64,000 nt of DNA, taken from contig JAJVDF010000140.1 in assembly GCA_022410635.1 (NCBI GenBank), positions 406,137-470,136 of the forward strand, in the 5' to 3' direction. This document shows, one piece after another, positions 35,187 to 45,425 of the stretch. The translations under genes were made by a program, and so were the position numbers. The DNA is from Tretioscincus oriximinensis. Lineage: Eukaryota; Chordata; Lepidosauria; Squamata; Gymnophthalmidae. The stretch's first letter is position 1. Each line of letters opens with the position of its first letter. The notes beneath the pieces were generated by a model that was given only the letters and a program-made list of their open reading frames with translations, ran no database searches and was not told the DNA's origin.

Positions 35187-36927
35187 GATGTCTGGTGTAA
35201 TGGCTTCTGTCAGTAGCATGTGGTAACTGGCAACTGTGAGAGCTGGAGGCATATAAGGCTGACCTGTCTTTGAGAATGCATGCAGGATTAGGCTTGAGGA
35301 CACAAGAACCAGAATATATCCACTGCAATATGTCCAGATAAGACCTTCTCCTGTAGTTGGTCCAGCTGGACCTCTTTTTCACGTTGGCCTCATTAGCCAC
35401 CAGCAAGTGTGCTACAAATGTGGGCAACTACCCCCTCCCCTTCATCAGTCTTCAATCATGAAGCTATGCTAAAAAGAAGAAAAAATACCAAAAGACCTGG
35501 AAACTGGTATAATAGCCTTCTTACAAACTTCCTTAGTGAAATCAGGCAAGCACCATCAAGACTTAAGATGCTCCCTGGAATATATCATTTGTCCTGATCC
35601 AAATGCATCAGGTTTTAAAATTCAGCAAGTGTTTTTATTTGTGACTGGCACGCTTTTTTATTGTGGAAATAAAATTCTCAGTTGTGGTTGAGTGTTTCTA
35701 TTTTTCTTTTTTAAGAATGAAAGGAAGTGCGACTGGGTTAGGAGAAGGAGAGAGACACAGAGAGAAAGATAATTTCCTCAGCAAGTCATCGTCGCTAATG
35801 AAGTTTTACAAAAACAGATACAACCAAGGAAAAATAAAATTTCACAGGTGATAAATTTTTCCAATTTCCGAGGCAGAATTCGATAGGATTGTTAAATTAA
35901 GAGTGAAGGTGTCTGTTAGGAGGCAACGAACAATGATGGGTAATTTTATAGAGTGGAAAATTGAATCAAATTGCAACATTAAAACTCAGCTCCTTAGAGG
36001 ATCTGCCCCGTATGCAGGCCTGCTCCAACACACTGGTGGAAGAAGAAGGGGAAGGGATGTAAAAATGCTTTTTTCGCCTATGAAGCTGCAACAAGAATAG
36101 AGACTCAGCCTTAGAAGCTTTTAGAATTATAGAATTTGAAGATGGGGATGGACAGAATGACTGTATTTGTCTACATAAATGGGGAAGAAGTCTCATCTGC
36201 TTATCTAGCACGAGTTATTTGAGTCTAAGGCCTTCTCCACAAAATGAGTAAAACCCACAATCTAAAAGTGTTTGTGATTTCACTGGTTCTAATCTACCTG
36301 CAGAATCCATGTAGAGCTGGCAAGAGAAAGAAAGGAAGACAATACCGTGCATGTCATTCAGCTCCTATTCTGCAGTCCTGCTGGCTGGCATCTTCTCGCG
36401 GTATCTGAATTCCCACACAGCACGGCACACTTCAGGCTGCTCAGTGGGAGAGCAGGCATTTTGTGCTGATTCGTAAACGAATAAGCAATCACCTATTCTC
36501 GGTGGATATTCACATATTCTCAAGTGGATAACGGAAGCTCCATTAACACATGGAGTGGAATCATTATGATGATACTATGATGGCAGTAGTAAACTAATTT
36601 TTTTTTGTTATTTCAGGAAAACCCAGCTTTGGAGTTCTTATTCCAGAACAAACAATATGATGGGGTTTTACTATATCCCTAGATTGTGTTGTATTGCTAT
36701 AGATATGTGTGACAATGATATCCTACCATATACTAATATCCCAGCAGCTGAAATCCTACTATCCTTGACAAGAAAATGAGATCTAAAGGCCAAGCTGTGT
36801 AGATCAATTTTTGCAGGTTCTAATAGTCACTTTTCATTTATCTGTTTGTAATTCTATAGCATCCTATATACCTTAAGGTCTCAAGGCAGTTGCAATGAAC
36901 TTAATATAATCAACATAATTAAAACTG

Positions 36928-37048
36928 TGTCTGAAGAAGTGGCCGTCTACGACAGCTCAGACCTTTCTCTTATTTGTCTCTAAGGTGTTACAAGAGGAAT
37001 CTACTAGTAATTCTGTATCTAGACTAACACAGCTATTTCTATGAATAA
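36928..37048 (+). mobile_element. Penelope-like terminal repeat, divergent copy
   Basis: GTGTCTGAAGAAGTGGCCGT, TTTGTCTCTAAGGTGTTAC and CTAGACTAACACAGCTATTTC. CTGAAGA is kept but the GAAA box has decayed. GTCTCTAAGGTG is closer to the version common in turtles. Confidence 0.6.
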
Positions 37049-38634
37049 TTAAAACTGATGAGACCAGAACTATTCTTTGCCACTTTTCTGAATTCTGCAA
37101 TGATTTCTCAGCTTACAAGATCAATCAGAATTTAGGCTGCCTCTATGTGAAAAAATGCTGAGGACTCCACATGTGATCAACTATATCAACTCACTTTCCT
37201 GGTATAAATGACTTTTTCAAGCAGGAAATAGCTTCAGGAGAACTTTCTCAAGTGCATATGATTCCAGTGTGCAATGCTTATCTAAATATTCATATGGATG
37301 AACACCAAAATGTGACAAAGGTAAGTAAAAATGTAGGTGCCTGCAGATTGGTGCTTTGCAATATCAATGGGGCACAGAGGACTGTCAAAAGAGCCCAGTT
37401 GAGACAAGCTATGCTGAAAGCAGCACCTGACATTTCAATGCAGTTACGTCAGTATTACTTCAACCACCGAGATTCATTCTGCTTGCATAAAAGACACACT
37501 CCTTGCTTCTGTGAGTACCTCCATATGTATGTGGTAGCAACATACATGCATTTTCATGCATGCTAGAATGAAATGCAAGTTTTTCTGCAAAATGTAGATT
37601 TAATTGTGAATTTTCAGTCAAAATTCTATGTGGAAAAGTAATTACTGAAGAAACAAGATACAAAGTAATACAAACATTTCCCTCTGATTTCAATGCATAA
37701 ATAAGCAGATTTTTCCCATTGATGTTTAGAGTTTATGCATTAAGGTACACAGAAATCTTCACAGGCATACCCCTTAAATAATGTGAGTCTTGGTTTTTAT
37801 GTCATCTCTGTACAATGAATCTGAAGGGAGAAGGTAGATTACCTGTATCATGGGACTTCTGCCAGGAGGCTTCAGGGATACTATCAACTGGGGAGCTCAA
37901 CCCACAGAACAAAGCATTTAGACCTGGCTTCCCTGGCTTTCAATTTTTTAGGGACTACAGTTTCCTTCAGCTTCAGCTATTCTTAAAGCTGTTAGTTGTA
38001 CCCCAGAATGTATGTCTAAGTGGCACAAGAAATATGTCCTGTGATGAATCCCTTCTTTAGATTCTGCAAATCAGTTTCTTGGCTGTCCTGATGATGTTTT
38101 GCATCCAGAAGTGTGGGAAGCAGAAAATGAGTCTTCTTGCTCATATCCTGGTACGATACATACACCTTCCTCTACTTCATACCACTGTGCAAATTTATTT
38201 CCGTTTATATGATGTATTATTAACTTTAACTCTGTATTAATTAAGATGGGAGGGCAGTTTATAATACATCCAATTAGAGAATAAAATTCAATGTAACAGA
38301 ATAAAACAATTACTAAGCACTAAGCATGCACTTAAATAAACAAAATTAAAGGGCTCTTATCAATACCACAGCAGGCATCAAGCTGGCTGTGAATATATTT
38401 TTCCTAAATGTCTGTGTTGAAAAGATGAGTTTTTAGACGATGTTGGAAGTTCAAAAGCAAGTCTTTAATGTGCACAAATGAAGTCCATATGGAAACCTTT
38501 ATTCTCTGTTATTCCCATCTTTGCATTCTGCCATTTTTGTTTGGCATTTTTCCTTCCAGTCAAGGGACAGAAACCAATTTGCTTAAAGAATGGCATGGGG
38601 AAAATGCTAAAGGCCAAACCTATATTTCATTTAT

Positions 38635-39240
38635 TGTTTTTCAAATTAATTTTTATTGACAATAAAGTAATAAAATACATGAAAATAAACGTAAGTAACC
38701 AACAAAATCTGTCCTGACTTCCCCCACCCATCCCCAGCGAGAGAGCGTCATTGTATTTTACATTATATATTACATTGTGCAATCAATATAACTATCATTA
38801 AAGAGGCAAATTAGAGATCAAGGCAAGTGTATGGTTTATAATCCTGTATCTGTCACTTAACCCATCAACAACCCCCCCCAAAAAGGACCAATTCTGGACC
38901 CACGATTTTGTAATACGAAGACCCAAATATTTGAACCTTTCCCCCTCCTAACATCGAATATCAAAACCTCCATCAAATAGTCTAACCATAAATCAATTGC
39001 CCATTTATTTTTATCCCTCCAGCTCCTTACAATGGTAATTTGGACAGCCCATACACATCTCTGCAAAATGTATAGCTTGTCTTGTGAAATATCAAGAATA
39101 TTCATATTAGCCATTATTGCTATCTTTTTTGTAATTACAATATTAACAACTAAGATTGAAGATATGGCATTACTGATCTGGTTCCAGAACCCACCCACAA
39201 ATTGGCAGTCAAACAGCATATGAAGTAACATTCCTTGTAT
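38635..39240 (-). mobile_element. L1 3' end (ORF2 C-terminus)
   Basis: The minus strand encodes MLLHMLFDCQFVGGFWNQI (the His/Cys-type C-terminal region) and TIVRSWRDKNKWAIDLWLDY, parallel to QIARGWKEKEKWALEAWYDY in the copy at 24370. The A-rich 3' end lies at about 38640 on the reverse. 5' truncated. Confidence 0.8.
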
Positions 39241-39254
39241 TAGGCATCCTTGTA

Positions 39255-39600
39255 TTTCATAAGAATGTAAAAATATAAGAGAAGCAGCACTCCTCCTGTA
39301 GCAGCACCTAGTCCAGCAGTCACTCTCACACAGTTACCCACCAATTATTTCTGAGCATCTTAAACAGCAGAAGGCCTAACTTCACCTCTCTTCACCCTCT
39401 TTAAAAAGCCTTTAGAGACAACCTGCCTGTTCCACCAACCTGGAGCCAATACTTAGGCATCCATTCTAGAAACCATTGAGACCCCTGACCTTCGGGAATT
39501 TATCAAACATTTTCTTAAAATTAGCCAAGTTAGTTGCTATAACCAACTATTCTGGTAGAAACAAGAATGCAGTTTCCAGATAGAAGTATAGTGTCACAAT
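39255..39600 (-). mobile_element. Old CR1-like 3' fragment
   Basis: TAGTCCAGCAGTCACTCTCA, GCCTTTAGAGACAACCTGCC and ACCATTGAGACCCCTGACC resemble reversed CR1 3' UTR in order and spacing, but are strongly decayed. Confidence 0.4.
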
Positions 39601-39639
39601 CTCAGTAATAAAGAAAAAATGCTTTCCATTTGGGGACAG

Positions 39640-39915
39640 CCTTGCAACAGCTCCATGCAGATCCAGCAAAAGATACGTCCTCTTTTTTTCCCAGCAAAAT
39701 CCGCAATCGCCTTTAAATTGATGATTTTATTTGTTTTCCCTCTGTGTATACACACCCCTTCTGTGTGCATGGGACTTAAATATCGCACTTCAAGAGCTGC
39801 ATAGAAGAACTAGCCAGAAAAAGTGCAACAACAACTCTTTCTGGTGCTACTATAGTTGAAGCCCCATAATTACATGTGGCAGGTCCCAAGAATCATGCTA
39901 TGATTGCACACAATT
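39640..39915. repeat. Putative DNA transposon family, copy 3
   Basis: ATAATTACATGTGGCAGGTC followed by AATCATGCTATGATTGCACAC matches the right end of copies at 23050 and 33600. Left boundary uncertain. Confidence 0.4.
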
Positions 39916-40200
39916 AAAAAATGTGTGGATATTTTCTGATAGGGGGCAACCCAGCATAAGGCTTTCACCTGAAAGATTATGGGATAATCAGGACTTAATA
40001 AAAGAGCACTAATGTATTTTAAGGAGAATAAATAATATTTTGAAGATAGTCTCTCTGAATGTGACATTAATAAGAGCTATTCCTGAGGACAAGATTAATA
40101 GTTATTATAGTTACAAAATGCTCACTTAACTTGGAAAGCTTTCAGACTAGACCATATTGGAGTAAAGAGATCAATAGTTTCATCAGTAAAAAGAACTAAC

Positions 40201-40431
40201 CTGGAAGAACTTCATAAATGACCTCTTCTCTTCTCTTCTTCACCTCAATCCCCTTCAGGTCTATAAAGGAATCCTGTTGCAGTATGCTGGGAGAATCAAA
40301 GCTATCAATGTCATCGTAAGACTCCTCTTTGCCACTATCAGGATCTTTGCCATTATTGTTATCTTTATCTTTCTCAGTGTTCTCCTCTTCTTCTTCTTCT
40401 TCTTCACAAGGGATAGTGAAGGACTTCATAT
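40201..40431 (-). CDS. SKAP1: SKAP1 exon: acidic linker with FYN-site motifs
   Basis: A 231 bp exon (2 nt + 76 codons + 1 nt); acceptor TCTGCCAG, donor GTTAGT. It encodes MKSFTIPC, a run of eight Glu, a D/N/K-rich stretch, then ESYDDIDSFDSPS and, at the end, IYEVLP. YDDIDxFDSPS and IYEVLPDE are SKAP1 signatures. In human SKAP1 the tyrosine of YEVLPDE (Tyr271) is the main FYN site and SH2 ligand (known of the family). The D/N/K-rich stretch looks about a dozen residues longer than in mammals and is built of GAA, GAT and AAT-type codons, suggesting trinucleotide growth inside the exon. Confidence 0.95.
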
Positions 40432-41224
40432 CTGGCAGAAAAGAATATGAAAACAGAGAAGAGGAGAAGTGAGGAAATGGATTGCCTAAGTCAGTATTGG
40501 CATTTCTTAACTTCACTCCTATTATTTCAACTAGCAAGGAGATTTTCCTATGGAAAGGATATGATAAGATTGTCAATATCTTCAGATGCCCAGACCCTGC
40601 TTCGCTGAAAAAGCTTTCAAGAGAAGAGATAAAGAAACAAAAGATCCATCCTCAGTTCTTAATTAGAACAATCAACTGCCAGAATTAGAACATAACATTC
40701 TGGAAAGATCTGCTTCTGACTCTGCATTTACCACCCAAAATCTACATGTAATTGTGCACATTTCTGCCACTGTCTATTTGATCATATTTGCACTGAACTG
40801 TAAAAATATTATCTATCCAGGGCATTATGCACATAGTGCCAACATTTTTCACATATTTCTTTGCAGAAAAAAGATCCTGTAAGTTAAGTAGGGCATATTT
40901 GTACAATGATGTTACAGTTTAGGAAAACCACCTCAGGCCTCATTGCAATCATATTTCCAAGGCTGAATATATATGCATCTAAGCAATATCACTCTTTTTC
41001 TGGAAGATCACATCACTATTTCCTTGGATCAGAAACCCAGGAAGACCAGTACAACCTCTGATGACAAGTCAAATAATTCCAGCATCACCTTCTCCCAGTG
41101 GACATTGAAAATTCAGCAACTGTGGCATCATGTATAATGCAACATATAGTTATCAGGAGAAGCAATGTCAAACTGAAAGAAAAGGACTGTAGACTAGGTA
41201 GAATGGTTACTGTCACACATATGA

Positions 41225-41905
41225 TTTACATATGTCTCTTTATAAATCTGTGGTGAGGCCACATTTGGAATACTGTGTCCAATTCTGGTCACCACATCTC
41301 AAAAAAGATATTGTGGAATTGGAGAAGGTGCAGAAAAGGGCAACAAGAATGATCGAAGTACTGGAGCACCTTCCTTATGAAGTCAGGCTACAACATCTGG
41401 GACTCTTCAGCCTTGAAAGATAACGTTTGAAAGATGATCTGATGGAGGTGTATAAAATCATGCATGAGGTGGTTAAGGTGAATAGAGAAAAAATATTTTC
41501 TCTATCACACAACACTAGGACCTGAAGGTATTTTTTGAAAGTTATGGGCAGAAGAGTGAGAACAGACAAAGGAAGATATTTTTTTCAACCAGAGNGTCAT
41601 TGGCCTGCAGAATTAACTTCCAAAAGAGGTGGTGATAGCTAGCAGCCTGGATAGATTTGAGACAAGATTAGATAGACACCAAGGGTATAAATAGCTACTA
41701 GGGTGGATCTTTTGAAACTGCCTCCTGGATGGAGCAACAGGCAGTACATGTGAAATATCATTTGCAGGGAGTCGAGAATAGGTGAATATTCTGCTTTCTT
41801 CTGTTCAGCCTGCCCAGGTGCAATTGGTGGGCCTCTATGTGAGACAGAATGCTGGACTAGATGGGCTCTGGCTCGATTCAGCAGGGCTCCTTATGTTCCT
41901 AAGAC
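41225..41905 (+). mobile_element. CR1 3' part with RT C-terminal remnant
   Basis: The frame at 41232-41423 encodes [20 protein letters not shown], then [11 protein letters not shown] and [22 protein letters not shown] text, the classic CR1 ORF2 C-terminus. The CR1 3' UTR follows (GGTGGTGATAGCTAGCAGCC, AATGCTGGACTAGATGGGCT). 5' truncated, frame broken after 41423; not a host gene. Confidence 0.93.
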
Positions 41906-42027
41906 AAACTATGTAAGTTTGTGCCCAGCTAATAACAGGAAAGTGATTGATTGTTTTGTAAGAGGAAACAAGGCATTGATCATTGTAAGTGGAGTTTCTT
42001 TCTCTTTATGCAAGTTATAATCCTACG

Positions 42028-42150
42028 CTGTGTTGTCACTAGGGGAAAAATGAGAGTGAAAGCTGTGTGGCTCTGCACTGGGCTCATGTAGTACCTCTAT
42101 AATCCACAGGAGGAGCACTTTTGTGATGCGTCATTCACAGAGCCACATAG
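42028..42150. repeat. Foldback repeat copy (reverse of 54540-54660)
   Basis: ACTAGGGGAAAAATGAGAGT, AAAGCTGTGTGGCTCTGCAC and TATAATCCACAGGAGGAGCA match the reverse complement of 54540-54655. TGTGGCTCTG and CACAGAGCCACA form an internal inverted repeat. Confidence 0.7.
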
Positions 42151-42615
42151 CACCAGAGTGATTAGATTCACCTTCAATATATTGATTAATCTGGAATAAC
42201 TGCTAGCCCTTACCCATGGATGGGGGATCACATTTTAGGCAGAAGAAAATAAAATGCAACTAAGAGATCCTGCCACATCTCTTCCAGGAAATGCCATAGA
42301 CTAGTGCCTAGTGTGCAACATAAGCACAAGGATGACTTGGAAGGGAAGAAGTTGCATTGGAAATTTGCATTGGAAAAAGACTATTCTGGAGTCACAGCAG
42401 ACTGAATAACCTTTAAATGCTGCCAAAATAAAAGGTGATTTGTCCCTGGTAAATGTGGAAGCACCCCATATTTACCAGCATTGTGTTGGCTGTGTGAACT
42501 TCAATGATAGCTTATGAGTCTGGTGTCAGCAAAAATAGGGACTTCTGACTGTACTCACTGCAGTGGCTGTAATTGGAAGTGTTTTCCAGTTTTTAGTATG
42601 GCACGTGGTTCAAAT

Positions 42616-42695
42616 ATCACAAGGGGCTAGTAGCACTTAGAAATTAACAGTAGAAAAAAGTAGGTGGCATAAGCTTTCAGATGCAAACCTTCTAT
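42616..42695 (-). mobile_element. Penelope-like terminal repeat fragment
   Basis: AAGGGGCTAGTAGCACTTAG, then AGTAGGTGGCATAAGCTTTC, in the reverse orientation of the 21618 copy. It stops before the hairpin part. Confidence 0.7.
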
Positions 42696-42894
42696 CCCAA
42701 ACCTTCAAAAGCCTTCTGAGCAATTTCATTGCCCTATGAGCCTGCTGTTACCTAAGGTCTATGATGATCTCAAGCTTTGAAATAATCTTTCCCCTGAGAT
42801 ACACTGGACAGAAACAAGGGAACCACAGTGCTTGCTGGAAACACATTTATTCAATCCACTTTTTGGAGTCTAGCTGGATACTTCCTCCTGCTAT

Positions 42895-43380
42895 GATGTT
42901 TGGTTATTTATTTATTTGTTTATTTATGTATTTGCATTTCTATACCACCCTGTACGCAAAGCTTTCAGGGCAGTTAACAATGAAAACAGAATTAATATAT
43001 TAAAACAACCATGCCAGCCGTGTTTTTTAGCCAAAGGCCAAGTGAAAGATGTGCATCTTTAGTGACTTGCTGAATGGTTTGTGGTGGTTTGTGCATTGAA
43101 TATTTTAGTTTTAGATTTATGTTTTAGTTGTAAATTTTATGACGATTTTTTAATTGCGAGCAATTCTTGATTATCTTTGTTTTGGTGTATTTTGTTCACA
43201 ACCCTAAGGCTTTGTTAAATTTATTTATTCAATATTTATTTGCATTTTTTTACCCATCCTATCCTTGAAGGTCCCACAGAAAACAACAATGCTTGAAAGT
43301 GAGGCAGGAAGAGCTGTTTCTTCAACCCAAGGTCAAGTTAAAGAATGCAGTTTCAAGGATTTTTTAAATGTATGAGGGAA
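42895..43380. mobile_element. L2-type 3' tails
   Basis: Two minus-strand tails begin with TTTATTTATTTGTTTATTTA (42905) and AAATTTATTTATTCAATATT (43218). They are followed by CTATACCACCCTGTACGCAA and TACCCATCCTATCCTTGAAG, the reversed squamate L2 tail. A plus-oriented piece (TTTTGTTCACAACCCTAAGG, about 43090-43207) lies between. Confidence 0.55.
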
Positions 43381-43736
43381 AAAGATCTAAATGAATAGAT
43401 ATAAATGGAAATACACTGCTATTACTCTAAATCTATTTCTGCTAAAGAGATTTAAATAAATAGATAGAGAAATACATGGATAGTAGTGATCTGTACAGGC
43501 CACATCTAGTAAAAATGTGATTGTCCCTCACGTTCTCATAGAATAGACTTCTTGTCAGTGGCAGGAATTCATATATTTAGCTACAGGTTACTAAGTATGA
43601 AACAATCAATTGGCATACACATCACGCTAATCTAGAGTTTCCAACTGTGCCCTCCAGATGTTCCTGGGATAGAACTATCAGCATTCCATCCCCAGCACTC
43701 TATATTGCCTCCACTATGAGAGCTACATTTGACTGG

Positions 43737-44160
43737 GGCTGCGTGCACATGACAGAAACCGCTATAAAGCTATATTCCGGAATATAGCAATTGCTTGTTC
43801 GTGCACACCAAAATTGTACACTCCGTAACCAGTGTCCCAGTTCTGTAATATTGCTCACTGAGTGCAGTCCGAGAACTTTTTTTTTACTTGAAACAGCCAC
43901 TAGAAACAACTGCTGTGTTCTCGCTTGTTTTAACCTCTCATGCCTAATTTCTGCACAACACATATGCTCGGCAGAGAACGGGGGTTGGCCGCAAGAGGAC
44001 GGATGTTCTCTGGAACGATGTTTCAATATCCCAGCAATAGTTTATTCTGGGAAAAACAGCATTCAGTGCAGGACAACCGCTGAAAAACGCTTGCCCTGTA
44101 TGCTGGACTCGTCCTCATCTCACTCTGATCGAGGTAGAAATATGCTGTGTGCACGCAGCC
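43737..44160. mobile_element. 424 bp TIR element next to a SKAP1 exon
   Basis: Perfect 13 bp inverted ends GGCTGCGTGCACA (43737-43749) and TGTGCACGCAGCC (44148-44160), flanked by TGG on both sides (43734-43736 and 44161-44163), a possible 3 bp target duplication. The interior has a perfect 20 bp palindrome at 43769-43788. No transposase. A related copy is at 18624. Superfamily not assigned. Confidence 0.8.
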
Positions 44161-44188
44161 TGGGACTGGCATGGAATGAGCAACTCAC

Positions 44189-44252
44189 CTTTAAGTACAA
44201 ATAAAATCTGGTCTACCCAGTCCATGGCGTCTGCAGAGGTAGCAGCAGTGAA
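44189..44252 (-). CDS. SKAP1: SKAP1 exon: C-terminal helix of PH domain
   Basis: A 64 bp exon (21 codons + 1 nt) with acceptor CTTTACAG and donor GTGAGT. It encodes FTAATSADAMDWVDQILFVL plus K, the C-terminal alpha-helix of the PH domain with its near-invariant Trp (DWVDQI). Human SKAP1 has [20 protein letters not shown] at this place. The final G joins AT of the next exon as Asp. A small TIR transposon (43737-44160) ends 28 nt downstream of the 5' splice site. Confidence 0.95.
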
Positions 44253-45154
44253 CTGTAAAGAAAGAATTTAAAGTCTACAAAATTTCTATTGCATCTGTAA
44301 AGTCATTTTGAGAGCTTATACTACTGTACCAACCATAAGGAGGAAAAAGGGCGATTCCTGCACTCACACAAGAACCCAATCAGCAACTTACTTGTTTTAA
44401 ACTATTTTCTGCTGTGTCACCTCATTAAGAAGAAATGTAGGCAGAAATGAAGCACAAATACCCTGTTTTGACAGCAGGTTTTAAATCAGTTGGAAGTGAA
44501 ATGAATTCAGACTGAATTGGATTTCTTTTCTCCCTTCATACCGTTAAATGGTTTCTATTTGTACCTTCTGTCTCCACAATTCTTTCCTGCACCCAGATTT
44601 TGACATATTGTCTAGTCAATCTTCCTACACTGTTCCAATCAACTCAACAACAATCCCATCTCATATTCAAAGTCCCAGTTGCTCAGAGTTTTGCTAAGAG
44701 GTATTAGAAAAACAAAACTAATAGGGTGAAAATACACCTGTGCTCAAAGGGGGTGATATGTGTCCCTTAAAGGAAGAAGGGCTGGTGACACTGTGACCAA
44801 CCTCATTTCATTCATGACTTTGTATCAAGCAGCTAAGTTCCAATGAAATCTGCCCAGTGATTTTAATCTTTTTTTTTTTGCTTCTCTTCAGCCCTGCAAA
44901 ATTTGCCTGAAGTAGGTTACAAGCAAAAATAAAAAAGGTAGTGAATTTGAAGTGAGGGGCTAGGGACTGGGAACCGATAGGCTGGGTAGTGAGCATAAAG
45001 ACATCTCTGTAAGCTGGCTCTTCTGATGGGAAGGAAATAAGTTGCAAGGCTTACAGGTTCACCCTTTACCCGAAGCAGATCAGACACCCTCTCTAACTAT
45101 CCTAATCTTTCTTCTGCATCTCAGAGGCAGTCCCCCAGCCCAATCGAAGCCCTT

Positions 45155-45425
45155 TCTCTGCTTTTATAAAAAGTGCCTGCTTTTATAAAAGGGAGTGCCT
45201 CACTCCCGCCACCACTGGAAGCCAGCCATGTACACCCCTCCTGGAAATAGACCATGTGTGTCCCCACTGGAAGCAGGCTGCATTACACTGCTGCAACCAC
45301 AAGCAAGTGAAGTACTGCAAGCAAACACCATTGCCACAAGCAGGCTGTATAGGTCACCACCACAATCAGACTGTATTCATTGCTCCTACCACCACAGGTC
45401 ATGTGCACCACCTCTGCCACGACCA
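45155..45425. repeat. Degenerate minisatellite-like run
   Basis: Starts with a duplicated CTTTTATAAAA..GTGCCT word (about 45159-45200). It continues with repeated CCACCAC, GCAGGCTGTATAGGTCACC and AATCAGACTGTATTCATTGC variants about 30 bp apart. Strongly diverged. Confidence 0.45.

Larger units (their letters stand above)
21206..40200 (-). other. SKAP1: SKAP1 intron (about 19 kb)
   Basis: The largest intron in the window. Named contents: Penelope-like copies (21618, 36928), CR1 pieces (22365, 27530-28850, 39255), L1 3' ends (24370, 38635), a diverged tandem duplication (26840-27360), SINEs (30752, 34884), ACT/ACC arrays (31888) and a possible DNA-transposon family (23050, 33600, 39640). I see nothing recognisable in 25080-26830, 28860-30740, 31090-31880, 32290-33000, 34000-34880, 35190-36920 and 37050-38630. 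Confidence 0.8.
40432..44188 (-). other. SKAP1: SKAP1 intron (3.8 kb)
   Basis: Contains a CR1 3' part (41225-41905), a foldback repeat copy (42028-42150), a Penelope-like fragment (42616-42695), L2-type 3' tails (42895-43380) and the 424 bp TIR element at 43737-44160. The stretches 40450-41220 and 42200-42610 show nothing I can assign. Confidence 0.8.

Noticed and set aside
41232..41423. [12 protein letters not shown] frame as a host gene
   Set aside because: Classic CR1 ORF2 C-terminus followed by CR1 3' UTR.
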